In this document: one piece after another, positions 1 to 7,464 of the stretch
How positions within the stretch are numbered: position 1 is the first letter of the stretch
Layout: the number at the start of each line of letters is the position of its first letter
Notes under the pieces: model-generated
Seen by the model: only the letters and a program-made list of their open reading frames with translations
Database searches by the model: none
Told to the model about the DNA's origin: nothing
NCBI GenBank assembly: GCA_023389575.1
Contig: JAEWEG010000070.1
Coordinates: forward strand, 1-24,037
Origin: Chloroflexota bacterium
Lineage (GTDB): Bacteria > Chloroflexota > Chloroflexia > Thermomicrobiales > UBA6265
Length of the DNA: 24,037 nucleotides
Direction: 5' to 3'
Position numbers and translations under genes: made by a program

Positions 1-652
1 CCAGCGGCACGACATCGTCGGCCGTTCCATGCACAACCAAATGCGATATCCCGGCGGGCACGAGACGCACTGGAGAGGCCGCCCGGTACCGAGCCGGAAC
101 CTCATCTGGTGATCCGCCCAGCAGCTCCACCACCGCGTCGTCACTCAGGTGCAGTGACCATGCCGCGTCCAGGTCGAGCACCCCCGCCAGCGACACCACC
201 CCGCGTACCGGAGGCGCCACCCCCTCGATTCCGCTGCCAGCCGGAACCCTGTCGCGGCTCCCAAGCCAGCTTGCCAGGTGACCGCCCGCCGAATGCCCAA
301 GCAACACCACTAGTCCCAGATCGATACTCAGGGAATCCGCCGCGTCGAACAGGAACCTCGTTCCCGCCGCCACGTCCTCGAATGTCCCTGTCCAGCCACC
401 GCCGGTGTCTCCGGTGCGGCGGTATTCGAGGTTCCACGTCGCGATCCCCATCCCGGTCAGGGCCGCGCAGAGATGTGCAAGGTGGTCGAGGCTGTACCGG
501 TTGCGCCAGTACCCACCGTGTATCGCAATGACGCAGGGATGCGGCCCCCCGCCCTCCGGCAGCCTCAGGTCCCCGAATTGCTCCGGACCGTCTCCATAGG
601 CCAGCCGCCGGTCCGCTGGCGGCGGCACCCGCTCCAGCACCGTCTCACCCAT
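1..652 (-). CDS. alpha/beta hydrolase (esterase/formamidase-like), C-terminus cut by window edge
   Basis: Reading leftward from ATG at 652, the frame stays open to the window edge (about 217 codons), so the end is missing. An HGGYW oxyanion-hole motif lies at residues 45-49 and the nucleophile elbow GHSAGGH has its serine at residue 121. The sequence GTADDVVPL, where the catalytic Asp is expected, is the last thing visible; the catalytic His would lie outside. This pattern fits the small esterase / kynurenine-formamidase-like branch of alpha/beta hydrolases, cytoplasmic because no signal peptide is seen. The start lies 3 nt after the stop of the leftward glycosylase gene, so the two are probably cotranscribed. 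The substrate cannot be told from sequence. Family assignment is firm; formamidase versus general carboxylesterase is open. Confidence 0.85.
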   Translation of the reverse strand, partial: MGETVLERVPPPADRRLAYGDGPEQFGDLRLPEGGGPHPCVIAIHGGYWRNRYSLDHLAHLCAALTGMGIATWNLEYRRTGDTGGGWTGTFEDVAAGTRFLFDAADSLSIDLGLVVLLGHSAGGHLASWLGSRDRVPAGSGIEGVAPPVRGVVSLAGVLDLDAAWSLHLSDDAVVELLGGSPDEVPARYRAASPVRLVPAGISHLVVHGTADDVVPL

Positions 653-655
653 CCG

Positions 656-1312
656 TCACCGCCCCGGTCCACTCACGTTCCGCTCAATCGCTCCGATTTC
701 CTCCAGCGCCACGTCCACCAGGGCCCGGTTCGCCGGATCGTTGAGCCATCGCCCAACCCCCGACGGATGTGGCAAGGGCACCACCGGCACGGTTCCATAC
801 CCGAGATTCACCTCGTGGACCGATCCCACCAGCCCCTTCAGCGACAGCCTCTTCGCTCCCGGGATCACCGCGTCGGCCGCCATCCGTCCCAACGTGACCA
901 CCAGGCGCGGCCGCACATACCCAATCTCCCCTTCGAGGTGCGGCCGGCACAACGCCCGCTCCCTCGCCGAGGGAGCCCTGTCACCCGAACCCGCCGCCGC
1001 CTTTCCCGGAAAGCACTTCGTCAGGCTCGTCAGGTACCAGTCATCCAGGAACCGATCGGGATCGAACCCCGCCCGCGAAAACCACTCCCTGAGCAACTTC
1101 CCCGACGGTCCCGACCATGGAACTCCGTGCACATGCGCCCTCGCTCCCGGCGCCTGCCCAATCAGCATCCTCACCTGGTCCGCGTGTCCCTGGAACACCG
1201 GGTGCGCCTCGGTCAGGAACCCCGCCGTCACGCATCGTCGACACGCCTGCATCCGTGCCTGGAACGCTTCCATGCCGCCAGCCGCGTTGTCGTCCTGTCC
1301 AGTCGAATCCAT
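656..1312 (-). CDS. uracil-DNA glycosylase family protein, Fe-S type
   Basis: A 218-residue protein of the uracil-DNA glycosylase superfamily, which removes uracil from DNA to start base-excision repair. Motif 1 is GQAPG at 52-56 (family 4 normally GEAPG, family 5 GLAPA) and motif 2 is HPS at 182-184 followed by GVGRWLN. Four cysteines, C24-X2-C27 and C100-X21-C122, match the 4Fe-4S ligand set of families 4 and 5, though the second pair is more widely spaced than the roughly 14-15 residues I recall for family 4. Met14 is an alternative start; neither start has a strong Shine-Dalgarno sequence. The gene is divergent from the transporter at 1406 and lies 3 nt ahead of the hydrolase. Superfamily membership is confident; actual uracil-excising activity is inferred. 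Confidence 0.85.
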   Translation of the reverse strand: MDSTGQDDNAAGGMEAFQARMQACRRCVTAGFLTEAHPVFQGHADQVRMLIGQAPGARAHVHGVPWSGPSGKLLREWFSRAGFDPDRFLDDWYLTSLTKCFPGKAAAGSGDRAPSARERALCRPHLEGEIGYVRPRLVVTLGRMAADAVIPGAKRLSLKGLVGSVHEVNLGYGTVPVVPLPHPSGVGRWLNDPANRALVDVALEEIGAIERNVSGPGR

Positions 1313-1405
1313 CAGGAACCCCGCGCACCTACTACACTATGAACCGCCACCGGGCTCGCGGGCCTGGCGCGCCTTGTCGATCCAGCCCTCATCCCCGGAC
1401 ACTCC

Positions 1406-2131
1406 ATGACCCAGCACACACCAGGCGATCCCACTCCCACACCAAATCTCTCCACCTTCGGATCGCCGTACTTCCTCACCATTGTCGCCCTCTACGTCAC
1501 CAGCCTCATCACGGCGAACCTGCTCGCGGTCAAGGTCCTCGAGTTCGGCCCCTGGGTCACCGACGCCGGGCTCCTCACCTTCCCCATCGCCTACATCGTC
1601 GGTGACATCCTTACCGAGGTATACGGTTTCAAGGCCGCCCGCCGTGTCATCTGGCTCGGTTTCGTCTGCAACACCATCGCCGTGCTCACCTTCCAGCTCG
1701 CGGGCGCTCTCCCCGCCGAAGGTTCCTGGGACGGCCACGAAGCCTGGAGCCGTATCTTCGACTCGACGCCCCGCATTCTCGCCGCCTCCCTCATCGCCTA
1801 CCTCGTCGGCGAATTCGCCAACTCCATCGTGCTCGCCCGCATGAAGGTCGCCACCAACGGTCGCTGGCTCTGGACCCGCACCATCAGCTCCACATTCGTG
1901 GGTCAGGGACTGGATACCATCATCTTCGTCACCATCGCGTTCAGCGGCGTCTTCTCCGGCCAGGTGATCTGGGAGATGATCTACACCGGCTGGCTCCTGA
2001 AGACCTCGTACGAGATTCTCGCCACCCCGGTCACCTACCTCGTCGTTGGCACCCTTAAGAAGAAAGAAGGTATCGACACCTTCGACCGCGACACTACCTT
2101 CAACCCCCTCCCGTTTGGCCAACCCGGCTAA
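1406..2131 (+). CDS. yhhQ: queuosine precursor transporter (YhhQ / DUF165 family)
   Basis: A 241-residue integral membrane protein with about six hydrophobic segments. The most diagnostic stretch, about residues 45-80, reads TDAGLLTFPIAYIVGDILTE followed by VYGFKAARRVIW, the signature of the YhhQ family. Members import queuosine precursors such as preQ0 or preQ1 across the inner membrane to feed tRNA modification (family knowledge). No queuosine-synthesis genes are visible in the window, so a salvage role is inferred. The N-terminus before the first helix is a proline/threonine-rich leader of about 20 residues. The ribosome binding site is weak (CCGGA). The gene stands alone: divergent from the glycosylase and followed by a long gene-free region. 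Confidence 0.9.
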   Translation: MTQHTPGDPTPTPNLSTFGSPYFLTIVALYVTSLITANLLAVKVLEFGPWVTDAGLLTFPIAYIVGDILTEVYGFKAARRVIWLGFVCNTIAVLTFQLAGALPAEGSWDGHEAWSRIFDSTPRILAASLIAYLVGEFANSIVLARMKVATNGRWLWTRTISSTFVGQGLDTIIFVTIAFSGVFSGQVIWEMIYTGWLLKTSYEILATPVTYLVVGTLKKKEGIDTFDRDTTFNPLPFGQPG

Positions 2132-2736
2132 CCCCGGCCCCCGATCTGATCGCATCCGGGCACGACCCGCCGCGGCATCCATGATCCAGCGCTGTTCCAG
2201 GCCCTCCACGCCCGACCACATCTCCCCATTCACCAGTACGGGAACCGTCACCGGGGTCCGAAACGGCCATCACGGCAGCCCCTGCCGGTGCGCGCGGAGC
2301 GTGGCCTGTCCAGAGCAAGGGTGGGGGGGTTCCCTCATGGGCGAGCACCCCAATCCCGAACGTCATTCCGCGCACGCAGAAAAGCCCAACGATCTTGCGA
2401 TCCTCGGGCCTTCCGCCGTCGTGACAGGTTGTCGTTTACGCTTTATGGGTTGAGCGCCAGGTCCTCTTGTGGATTCCCTGTCCCAAATCGTCAGGAGTGC
2501 GTCTTCATTCCTGGATCGAACCGAAGTTCTCTCCTGAAGGTCTACCCAACAGCTCTGTCCTCATCAACACCGATCGTTACCATCACGGTCCAACGTGGTT
2601 TTGCCAGACCACAAGCCCGAAGGGCTCGCATACGGTCGTAACATCCTTCGCCAGTAGAGTTTCCCAAGGCTTGCGCCTCGATCATCCTCCGGTCACTCGC
2701 TCGTCTGTGACCCTGCTCCGGTCTTCTCTTGCATCG

Positions 2737-2754
2737 ACGTCAGTCAGATGACGT
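2737..2754. repeat. inverted repeat ACGTCA-N6-TGACGT
   Basis: A perfect 6-bp inverted repeat with a 6-nt spacer, the geometry of a dimeric regulator operator. It lies inside the gene-free region, and no gene starts close downstream on either strand. Function unknown. Confidence 0.4.
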
Positions 2755-3065
2755 TCTTGACTGTACGAACACATTACTGGTGCTGTGCCAGAAAGTCAAT
2801 ACCTTCTATAAACAAAGATTAAAGTCACCTCGCGCTAACCACTTCCAGAACGAATTCTCCGCCACCTGGCATGTTTTGTCCGTCTCGTTGCGTTCACCGT
2901 GTAGGCACATTCTGATCCATGTCCCGGCGCTGCCTCGCTCACATTCCCGTGCACAGGCATGGAGGTTCAGCCGGGATCTGGTAGAGCCGGCGCATTCGCG
3001 GGCCCCGACCTCAGGTATTCCCACCTACCGCCCAAGCCGTTAGGTAGGCGGAAAAGACACTCCAC

Positions 3066-3202
3066 CATGAATCCACGCACGAAAACATCATTTCCGATTC
3101 GACATTAATTCCAAGTTCCGCATTAATCCACACCCGCAAATTCCGCGCCGTTGCGGGCCAGATCGACCCCCAAGGTCGAATAAATGGATTTATGGATTAA
3201 TG
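3066..3202. promoter_or_regulatory. cluster of five CATNAATCCA-like elements
   Basis: Five copies of a 10-mer lie within 137 bp: CATGAATCCA (3066-3075), CATTAATTCCA (3103-3113, one extra T), CATTAATCCA (3121-3130), and two in reverse orientation, TGGATTTATG (3185-3194) and TGGATTAATG (3193-3202), which overlap by two bases. The copies at 3121 and 3193 are exact reverse complements. The cluster ends about 20 bp before a candidate -35 box for the aminotransferase operon, so it looks like a multi-site operator or upstream activating region. The binding protein is unknown. Confidence 0.5.
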
Positions 3203-3222
3203 TGACGAAAAACACTCGCCGA

Positions 3223-3251
3223 TTGAACGCCCCTGGTCACCGTGCTACCGT
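3223..3251 (+). promoter_or_regulatory. candidate promoter of the aminotransferase/M20 operon
   Basis: TTGAAC (3223-3228) and TACCGT (3246-3251) are separated by 17 nt, the standard sigma-70 spacing. The -35 is fair and the -10 is weak. The transcript would start near 3258 and give a leader of about 40 nt before the ATG at 3298. Placement just after the CATNAATCCA cluster supports the choice. Confidence 0.3.
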
Positions 3252-3297
3252 GCAGCCCATCGTGAACGCCGCCTATCCGCCCATCGGAGACCGCTCC

Positions 3298-4488
3298 ATG
3301 TCCCAGTCCCTCGACTCTCGCGTCGACGCCCTCCGCGCCGAAACGCCCGGCACATCGAACGTCGCCCACTTCAACCACGCCGGGTCGTCGCTCCCGCCCC
3401 AACCAGTCCTTGACGCCACCATCGATCACCTAACCCTGGAGGCCACCATCGGCGGCTACGAGGCCGCGGCGGCCGCCAACGATCGGCTCGAAGCGGTCTA
3501 CGCATCCGTCGCCCGGCTGCTCAACGCTCAACCCGGCGAAATCGCGCTCGTGGAAAACGCCACCCGCGGCTGGGACATGGCCGCCTACGCCATCCCCTTC
3601 CAGCACGGAGACCGTGTTCTCACCACCCCCTGGGAATACGCCAGCAACCTGGTCGCCATCCTCCAGCTCGCCAAACGCCACAATCTCGTCATCGACATCG
3701 TCCCCAACGATGCCCACGGCCAGGTCGACCTCGACGCCCTCGAAACCGCTCTCGGGAAACCCACCGCCGCCGTCTTCATCACTCACATGCCAACCAACGG
3801 CGGGCTCATCCAGCCCGCCGCCGAAATCGGCCGGCTCATTCGACACCACCAGCCCAACGCCTGGTACGTGCTTGATGCCTGCCAGACCGCCGGTCAGGTC
3901 CCGCTCGACGTGGAGGAATTCCAGGTCGATGTCCTTTCCGCCACCGGCCGCAAGTACCTGCGCGGACCGCGCGGAACCGGTTTCGTCTACGTCCGCGAAA
4001 ATCGCATACCCGCCACCGAACCGCCCCTGCTCGACCTTCACGCCGCCAGCCTCACCTCGGCCACCACCTACACCATCCGCCCCGATGCCCGCCGCTTCGA
4101 GAACTGGGAGAGCTACGTCGCCGGCCGCCTTGGTCTCGGCGCCGCGGTGGACTACGCGCTGGATCTCGGCCTGTCCGCTATCATGCGGCGCGTCCAGACC
4201 CAGGCCGATCGCCTCCGGTCGCGCCTCCAGGACCTCGACGGCGTCACGGTCCACGACACCGGGCTCGTTCGCGGCGGCATTGTTACCTTCTCTCGCCAGG
4301 GAGTCCCGTCCAAGACCATCCAGGCCGCCCTCTCCGCCCAAAATGTCAACACCTCCCTGTCGAACATTTACCCGACCTACCTCGACGACGCCTGGGAGGC
4401 CCTCGGAACCTACATTCGCGCCTCCGCCCACTACATCACCACCGACGAGGAAATCGACCGCCTGATCGACGCCGTTCCCACCGCGTAA
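3298..4488 (+). CDS. class-V-fold PLP-dependent aminotransferase / cysteine desulfurase-like enzyme
   Basis: A 396-residue fold-type I PLP enzyme. The N-terminal motif NHAGSSLPPQPV is typical of this group. ITHMPTNGG lies near residues 160-170. Asp193 and Gln196 in VLDACQTAGQ fit the PLP-ring contacts, and Lys219 in ATGRKYLRGPRG is the expected Schiff-base lysine. There is no obvious catalytic cysteine loop, so an aminotransferase, lyase or epimerase-like role (isopenicillin-N-epimerase-like branch) is more likely than a dedicated desulfurase. I chose ATG 3298 because CGGAGA lies just upstream and conserved sequence begins soon after. An upstream in-frame ATG at 3184 would translate the A/T-rich regulatory region. 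Only 19 nt separate it from the M20 gene, so the two probably act on the same amino-acid-like compound. Confidence 0.85.
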   Translation: MSQSLDSRVDALRAETPGTSNVAHFNHAGSSLPPQPVLDATIDHLTLEATIGGYEAAAAANDRLEAVYASVARLLNAQPGEIALVENATRGWDMAAYAIPFQHGDRVLTTPWEYASNLVAILQLAKRHNLVIDIVPNDAHGQVDLDALETALGKPTAAVFITHMPTNGGLIQPAAEIGRLIRHHQPNAWYVLDACQTAGQVPLDVEEFQVDVLSATGRKYLRGPRGTGFVYVRENRIPATEPPLLDLHAASLTSATTYTIRPDARRFENWESYVAGRLGLGAAVDYALDLGLSAIMRRVQTQADRLRSRLQDLDGVTVHDTGLVRGGIVTFSRQGVPSKTIQAALSAQNVNTSLSNIYPTYLDDAWEALGTYIRASAHYITTDEEIDRLIDAVPTA

Positions 4489-4507
4489 GCCGCTGGAGGC
4501 CCGACCA

Positions 4508-5677
4508 ATGTCCCACCCCGATCATGACGACCTGGATCCGGTCGCCCTCACCGCCGAGCTCGTCGCCATCGACTCCGTCAATCCCTCACTGATCCCCGGC
4601 GCGGCTGGCGAATCAGCCATCGCCGACGCCTGCGCCACCTGGCTGGAACGGCACGGCTTCGAGGTTCATCGGCTGGAATCCACTCCCGGGCGCCCCAGCA
4701 TCGTCGGCATCGCTCGTGGTACGGGTGGCGGCAAATCGCTCATGCTCAACGGGCATTACGACACCGTCACCCTCGCCGGGTATGACGGCGATCCGCTGGA
4801 ACCACGCATGGAAAACGGCCGCCTGCACGGCCGTGGCGCGTTCGACATGAAAAGCGGCGTCGCCGCGATGTTGGTCGCCGCGGCCCGGGCCACCGCCTCG
4901 CCACTGTCCGGCGATGTCCTGGTCTGCTGCGTCGCCGACGAGGAACACTCCAGCCTCGGTACCGCCGAAGTGCTAACCCGGTTCACCGCCGACGCCGGCA
5001 TCGTCACCGAGCCGATGCTGCTCCAGCCCTGCCTGTCCCACAAGGGGTTCGCCTGGTTCGACGTAACCATCCATGGCCGGGCCGCCCACGGCTCCCGCCA
5101 CGACCTCGGCATCGACGCCATCTCCAAGGCCGGGCACTTCCTGGCCGCCCTCGACGCCTGGTCCGGGCACCTCACAAACCAGCCCGGTCATCCCCGGCTT
5201 GGCCCCGGCTCGATCCATGCCTCCATCATCCAGGGAGGCGAGGAAGCCTCCAGCTATCCCGCCTCCTGCCGGATCACCATCGAGCGGCGCACCATTCCCG
5301 GCGAAACCGCCGAGGGCGTGGCCTCCGAACTGACCGCCATCCTCGACCGGCTGGAAACGACCGTCGAGGACTTCCGCTACACGCTGGAGCCTGGCCTCGT
5401 CCGCCACCCGTTCGAAGCCAATCCCGACAGCGACATTGTCCAGTCGGTGCTCCGCCACGCCGAAGCCGTCCTCGGCCACGCGCCCGCGATCCGCGCCGAA
5501 CCGTTCTGGACCGATGCCTCCCTTCTCGATCAGGCTGGCATTCCCTGCCTGCTGTTCGGCGTCTTAGGCGAAGGCGCTCACGCCGCCACCGAATGGGTCG
5601 ACATCGAGTCCATCCACCAGACCACCGACATCCTCACCGCCGTCATCCAGGACTTCTGCGGCCCATCCCAGGGATGA
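4508..5677 (+). CDS. M20 family metallohydrolase (ArgE/DapE/aminoacylase-like)
   Basis: A 389-residue zinc-dependent amidohydrolase, cytoplasmic. The family's ligands are visible: His83 and Asp85 in NGHYDTV, the bridging Asp113 in GRGAFDMKSG, and the catalytic/ligand pair Glu145-Glu146 in ADEEHSS. The middle section (about 180-295) is the lid/dimerisation domain, with HGRAAHGS at its start. The closing motif GEGAHAATEWVDIES carries the last ligand histidine. Members deacylate N-acyl amino acids or cleave related amides. TGGAGG precedes the ATG. It is the second gene of an operon with the PLP enzyme; the pair suggests an amide is opened and the freed amine then processed, in an order I cannot determine. 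The exact substrate is unknown. Confidence 0.88.
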   Translation: MSHPDHDDLDPVALTAELVAIDSVNPSLIPGAAGESAIADACATWLERHGFEVHRLESTPGRPSIVGIARGTGGGKSLMLNGHYDTVTLAGYDGDPLEPRMENGRLHGRGAFDMKSGVAAMLVAAARATASPLSGDVLVCCVADEEHSSLGTAEVLTRFTADAGIVTEPMLLQPCLSHKGFAWFDVTIHGRAAHGSRHDLGIDAISKAGHFLAALDAWSGHLTNQPGHPRLGPGSIHASIIQGGEEASSYPASCRITIERRTIPGETAEGVASELTAILDRLETTVEDFRYTLEPGLVRHPFEANPDSDIVQSVLRHAEAVLGHAPAIRAEPFWTDASLLDQAGIPCLLFGVLGEGAHAATEWVDIESIHQTTDILTAVIQDFCGPSQG

Positions 5678-5693
5678 GGCGGCACGGGATGAA

Positions 5694-5711
5694 AGGGGAC
5701 GACTGTCCCCT
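5694..5711. terminator. hairpin between convergent genes
   Basis: AGGGGAC-gact-GTCCCCT forms a perfect 7-bp stem, preceded by AA and followed by ATTT on the plus strand. It lies 17 nt after the M20 stop and overlaps the stop codon of the leftward DUF4188 gene. The short T run makes it a weak intrinsic terminator for the rightward operon. Confidence 0.5.
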
Positions 5712-6162
5712 ATTTCCCTCCAGGAAGTCGCACCGATTCCAGCGCCTTCGCCATCCCGAACTCCGGCATGCCCGAGTACACGGTGTGTGACGTCGCCTCG
5801 CTTACGGTGTACGCCTCGTGCCAGATGCCAACCGCTCCACTCGCCAGTCGCGCCCGCTGGTTAAACCGTTTCCAGGCCGGAAGATGCTCCGATTCCGCCG
5901 CCCGCGCATAGGCCATCAGCGCATCCATCGATGTCCAGTACTGCACCACCGTGATGGTCCGGCCACCCATCGCGGTTCGCGTCCCCAGCAGGCCCAGGTC
6001 CGGGCTCGCGCCAAGTTCTCGCAGCATCCTCGGCATCGCCATGAACACCGGCCACCAGCTTCGAACGTCCCGCAACCGGTTGATCCGCATCCCGATGAGG
6101 AACACCACGGTCCCATCGGGGAAACTCGCCCGGTACCGTCCTTCTCGAATCACCTCACCCAT
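5710..6162 (-). CDS. DUF4188 domain-containing protein
   Basis: A 150-residue protein matching DUF4188 from near the start: VVFLIGMRIN, WWPVFMAMPRMLREL, GLLGTRT, TVVQYWTSMDAL, HLPAWKRFN and VGIWHEAY, all conserved blocks as I remember the family. The function is not established; the fold is thought to resemble small dimeric alpha/beta-barrel monooxygenase-like proteins (inference). I chose ATG 6162 because GGAGG precedes it and similarity starts there; a longer in-frame start would add about 37 unlikely residues. It overlaps the stop of the membrane-protein gene by 8 nt, so the two are translationally coupled and presumably under the same TetR-type operator. Confidence 0.82.
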   Translation of the reverse strand: MGEVIREGRYRASFPDGTVVFLIGMRINRLRDVRSWWPVFMAMPRMLRELGASPDLGLLGTRTAMGGRTITVVQYWTSMDALMAYARAAESEHLPAWKRFNQRARLASGAVGIWHEAYTVSEATSHTVYSGMPEFGMAKALESVRLPGGK

Positions 6163-6646
6163 GGCTATCCTCCATTCCGGGCGTTCTCGCCGGACTCGAC
6201 CAATCGACATCTCTCGCCTTGAACAGGTGCCAGGCCAGGAACAACACCGCTCCCGCCAGCACCACGCCGCCAATCGCCACTACGGTCGTCCCGGCCGATT
6301 CCTCACCCGGTTCTCCCATCAGCATGTGCAGGAACATCCCGCCGGAAAGCCCCAATACCCCGATGAGGTAGGCGATCCATGCCAGCACTTGTGTCCGTAC
6401 CGAAAGCAGCGTCCTCCCCAAATAGCCGCTATAGAGGATCCCGACCGCCGACAGCACGCCCGCGTGACCGTGTCCGGCCCGGAAGAACTGCTCCTCGTGC
6501 TCGGTCAGTCCAGCTCCGGACGTCAGCAGGCGCAGCAGGGAATACCCGCCAAACATCACCGTGATCAGCAATGCCCATGAGATCGCCGCCAGCGTATTTT
6601 GCGGCCCGGCCGACTCGTCCCTATCTCGCGTTCTTACTCGCTCCAT
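6155..6646 (-). CDS. small four-helix membrane protein, uncharacterised
   Basis: A 163-residue protein with four hydrophobic segments (roughly residues 22-40, 60-80, 88-110 and 122-140). Between the first two lies EHEEQFFRAGHGHAGVLSA, rich in histidine and glutamate. I know similar FRAGHxHAGVL motifs in uncharacterised bacterial membrane proteins, where they could hold a metal or haem (inference). ATG 6646 is preferred because GTGGAGG precedes it; another ATG at 6664 is six codons upstream. The gene lies just downstream of a palindrome shared with the tetR promoter and is coupled to the DUF4188 gene. Export or detoxification linked to the TetR regulator is plausible but unproven. Confidence 0.72.
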   Translation of the reverse strand: MERVRTRDRDESAGPQNTLAAISWALLITVMFGGYSLLRLLTSGAGLTEHEEQFFRAGHGHAGVLSAVGILYSGYLGRTLLSVRTQVLAWIAYLIGVLGLSGGMFLHMLMGEPGEESAGTTVVAIGGVVLAGAVLFLAWHLFKARDVDWSSPARTPGMEDSHG

Positions 6647-6666
6647 TGAATCGCCTCCACTCATGC

Positions 6667-6682
6667 TAGTGATCAGTCACTA
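6667..6682. promoter_or_regulatory. TetR-type operator before the membrane protein/DUF4188 operon
   Basis: TAGTGATCAGTCACTA is an imperfect palindrome with 6-bp TAGTGA/TCACTA arms. It matches the tetR-promoter palindrome at 7351-7366 in 13 of 16 positions when one is reversed, and lies between the tetR stop and the next gene's start. Confidence 0.65.
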
Positions 6683-6730
6683 CCTTACAAAGCGACACTG
6701 CTCACCAATTGGCCTCATCCGAAGTCCTCC

Positions 6731-7312
6731 CTATGACTCGGGCAGTGGAACCCGCACGAACATCCTCGCCCACTCTTCCGATTCCGCGACCTCCGCGGCT
6801 CGAATCGATGCCGCCACGGTCAACATCATCCCGTACGCGAAGAATTGCTGGATCGCCGCCGGGTCCGCCCCCGTCTTCTCCGCCACCCAGGCGTGCATGG
6901 TTTTCAGGCAGCGATGGCTGAGCGCCCGCACTTCCGGATCCTCGGCCGAACTGAACGATTGCAGCACCAGTCGCAACGCGTTCACCTCGTCCACGAACCC
7001 GGCATACCGTTGTCCCAGCATCCCCAACCGTTCCCTCGGTGAAACGCTGTCGTCCACGCCGTCCAGCGCCATTCCCCAGGACCGCATGATCTGCGCGGTG
7101 ACGTGCTCGACGGCCGCCAGGAACAGGGCCTTCTTCGTCTTGAACAATCGCAGCACATACGGCTGGGAAATCCCCGCCCGTTCAGCGATCGTCTCGGTCG
7201 ATGCACCGTACAGTCCGTGGGCCGCGAATTCGATTACCGCCGCCGCCAGGACTTCTTCCCGCCGCTCCTCGGCGGTGCGCCTCGTTCGTTGGACCGGTGC
7301 ATCATTCGTCAT
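6731..7312 (-). CDS. TetR/AcrR family transcriptional regulator
   Basis: A 193-residue regulator. The N-terminal helix-turn-helix is clear at about residues 15-60: EVLAAAVIEFAAHGLYGAST, then ETIAERAGISQPYVLRLFKTKKALFLAAVEH. The C-terminal ligand-binding region is divergent, as usual in the family. Such proteins are dimeric repressors released by a small ligand. A 16-bp palindrome overlaps the -10 box of its own candidate promoter, and a second copy precedes the membrane protein/DUF4188 pair downstream, so autoregulation and control of that pair are likely. The divergent serine hydrolase may also be affected, since the first operator lies in their shared spacer. The ligand is unknown. Confidence 0.92.
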   Translation of the reverse strand: MTNDAPVQRTRRTAEERREEVLAAAVIEFAAHGLYGASTETIAERAGISQPYVLRLFKTKKALFLAAVEHVTAQIMRSWGMALDGVDDSVSPRERLGMLGQRYAGFVDEVNALRLVLQSFSSAEDPEVRALSHRCLKTMHAWVAEKTGADPAAIQQFFAYGMMLTVAASIRAAEVAESEEWARMFVRVPLPES

Positions 7313-7350
7313 CGCCGTGGAACTACCCTTCGCATACCGACATCGCTTGT

Positions 7351-7366
7351 TAGTGAGTGTACACTA
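7351..7366. promoter_or_regulatory. TetR-type operator in the tetR/serine hydrolase spacer
   Basis: TAGTGAGTGTACACTA has TAGTG/CACTA arms. With the 6667-6682 site it gives the consensus TAGTGASTGWWCACTA. It covers the candidate -10 box of tetR on the minus strand, as expected for an autorepressor. Confidence 0.7.
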
Positions 7367-7383
7367 CCAAAACTATTCGTCAA
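7356..7383 (-). promoter_or_regulatory. candidate tetR promoter
   Basis: On the minus strand TTGACG (7383-7378) and TACACT (7361-7356) are 16 nt apart, both close to sigma-70 consensus. The -10 lies inside the TetR palindrome. The transcript would start near 7349, about 37 nt before the tetR start codon. Confidence 0.55.
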
Positions 7384-7464
7384 TCCCCCTGCCAACTTCC
7401 CTCCCATCGTCAATAATGCCCATGACACGCCACGACTTCGACCACTCCAGGAGGACCTGACGCA

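Larger units (their letters stand above)
2132..3297. other. gene-free region of about 1.17 kb, lower GC than its surroundings
   Basis: No frame here has convincing codon structure or a recognisable product. From about 2450 to 3200 the sequence is visibly richer in A and T than the neighbouring genes, including an A/T-rich stretch near 2800-2825. It holds a perfect ACGTCA-N6-TGACGT inverted repeat (2737-2754), a shorter CCTACC/GGTAGG pair (3024-3029 and 3043-3048), and the CATNAATCCA cluster described separately. I looked for tRNA arms and rRNA-like sequence on both strands and found none that fold properly. It could be degraded DNA, an unrecognised RNA gene or a long leader. Confidence 0.6.

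Noticed and set aside
1337..2251. Long leftward open frame antisense to the queuosine transporter
   Set aside because: Its composition (Gly/Asp/Glu-rich, no motifs) is that of a shadow of a GC-rich gene; the sense strand encodes a recognisable membrane protein.
2162..2338. Leftward frame with a glutaredoxin-like look (TPVTVPVLVNGEMWSG after an in-frame TGA at 2272)
   Set aside because: Too short between the cysteine and the TVP segment, interrupted by a stop, and the frame runs on as antisense of the transporter gene. A decayed thioredoxin-fold fragment is possible but unsupported.
2510..2535. GGTTCGATCC on the minus strand, resembling a tRNA T-loop
   Set aside because: The flanking bases do not form a T stem and no acceptor or anticodon arm can be drawn around it.
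3184..3297. Longer start for the PLP enzyme at ATG 3184
   Set aside because: It would translate the A/T-rich regulatory elements and has no ribosome binding site; ATG 3298 has one and is where family similarity begins.
3430..4431. Long leftward open frame antisense to the PLP enzyme
   Set aside because: Glycine/valine-rich antisense shadow without any domain; the sense strand has all PLP-enzyme motifs.
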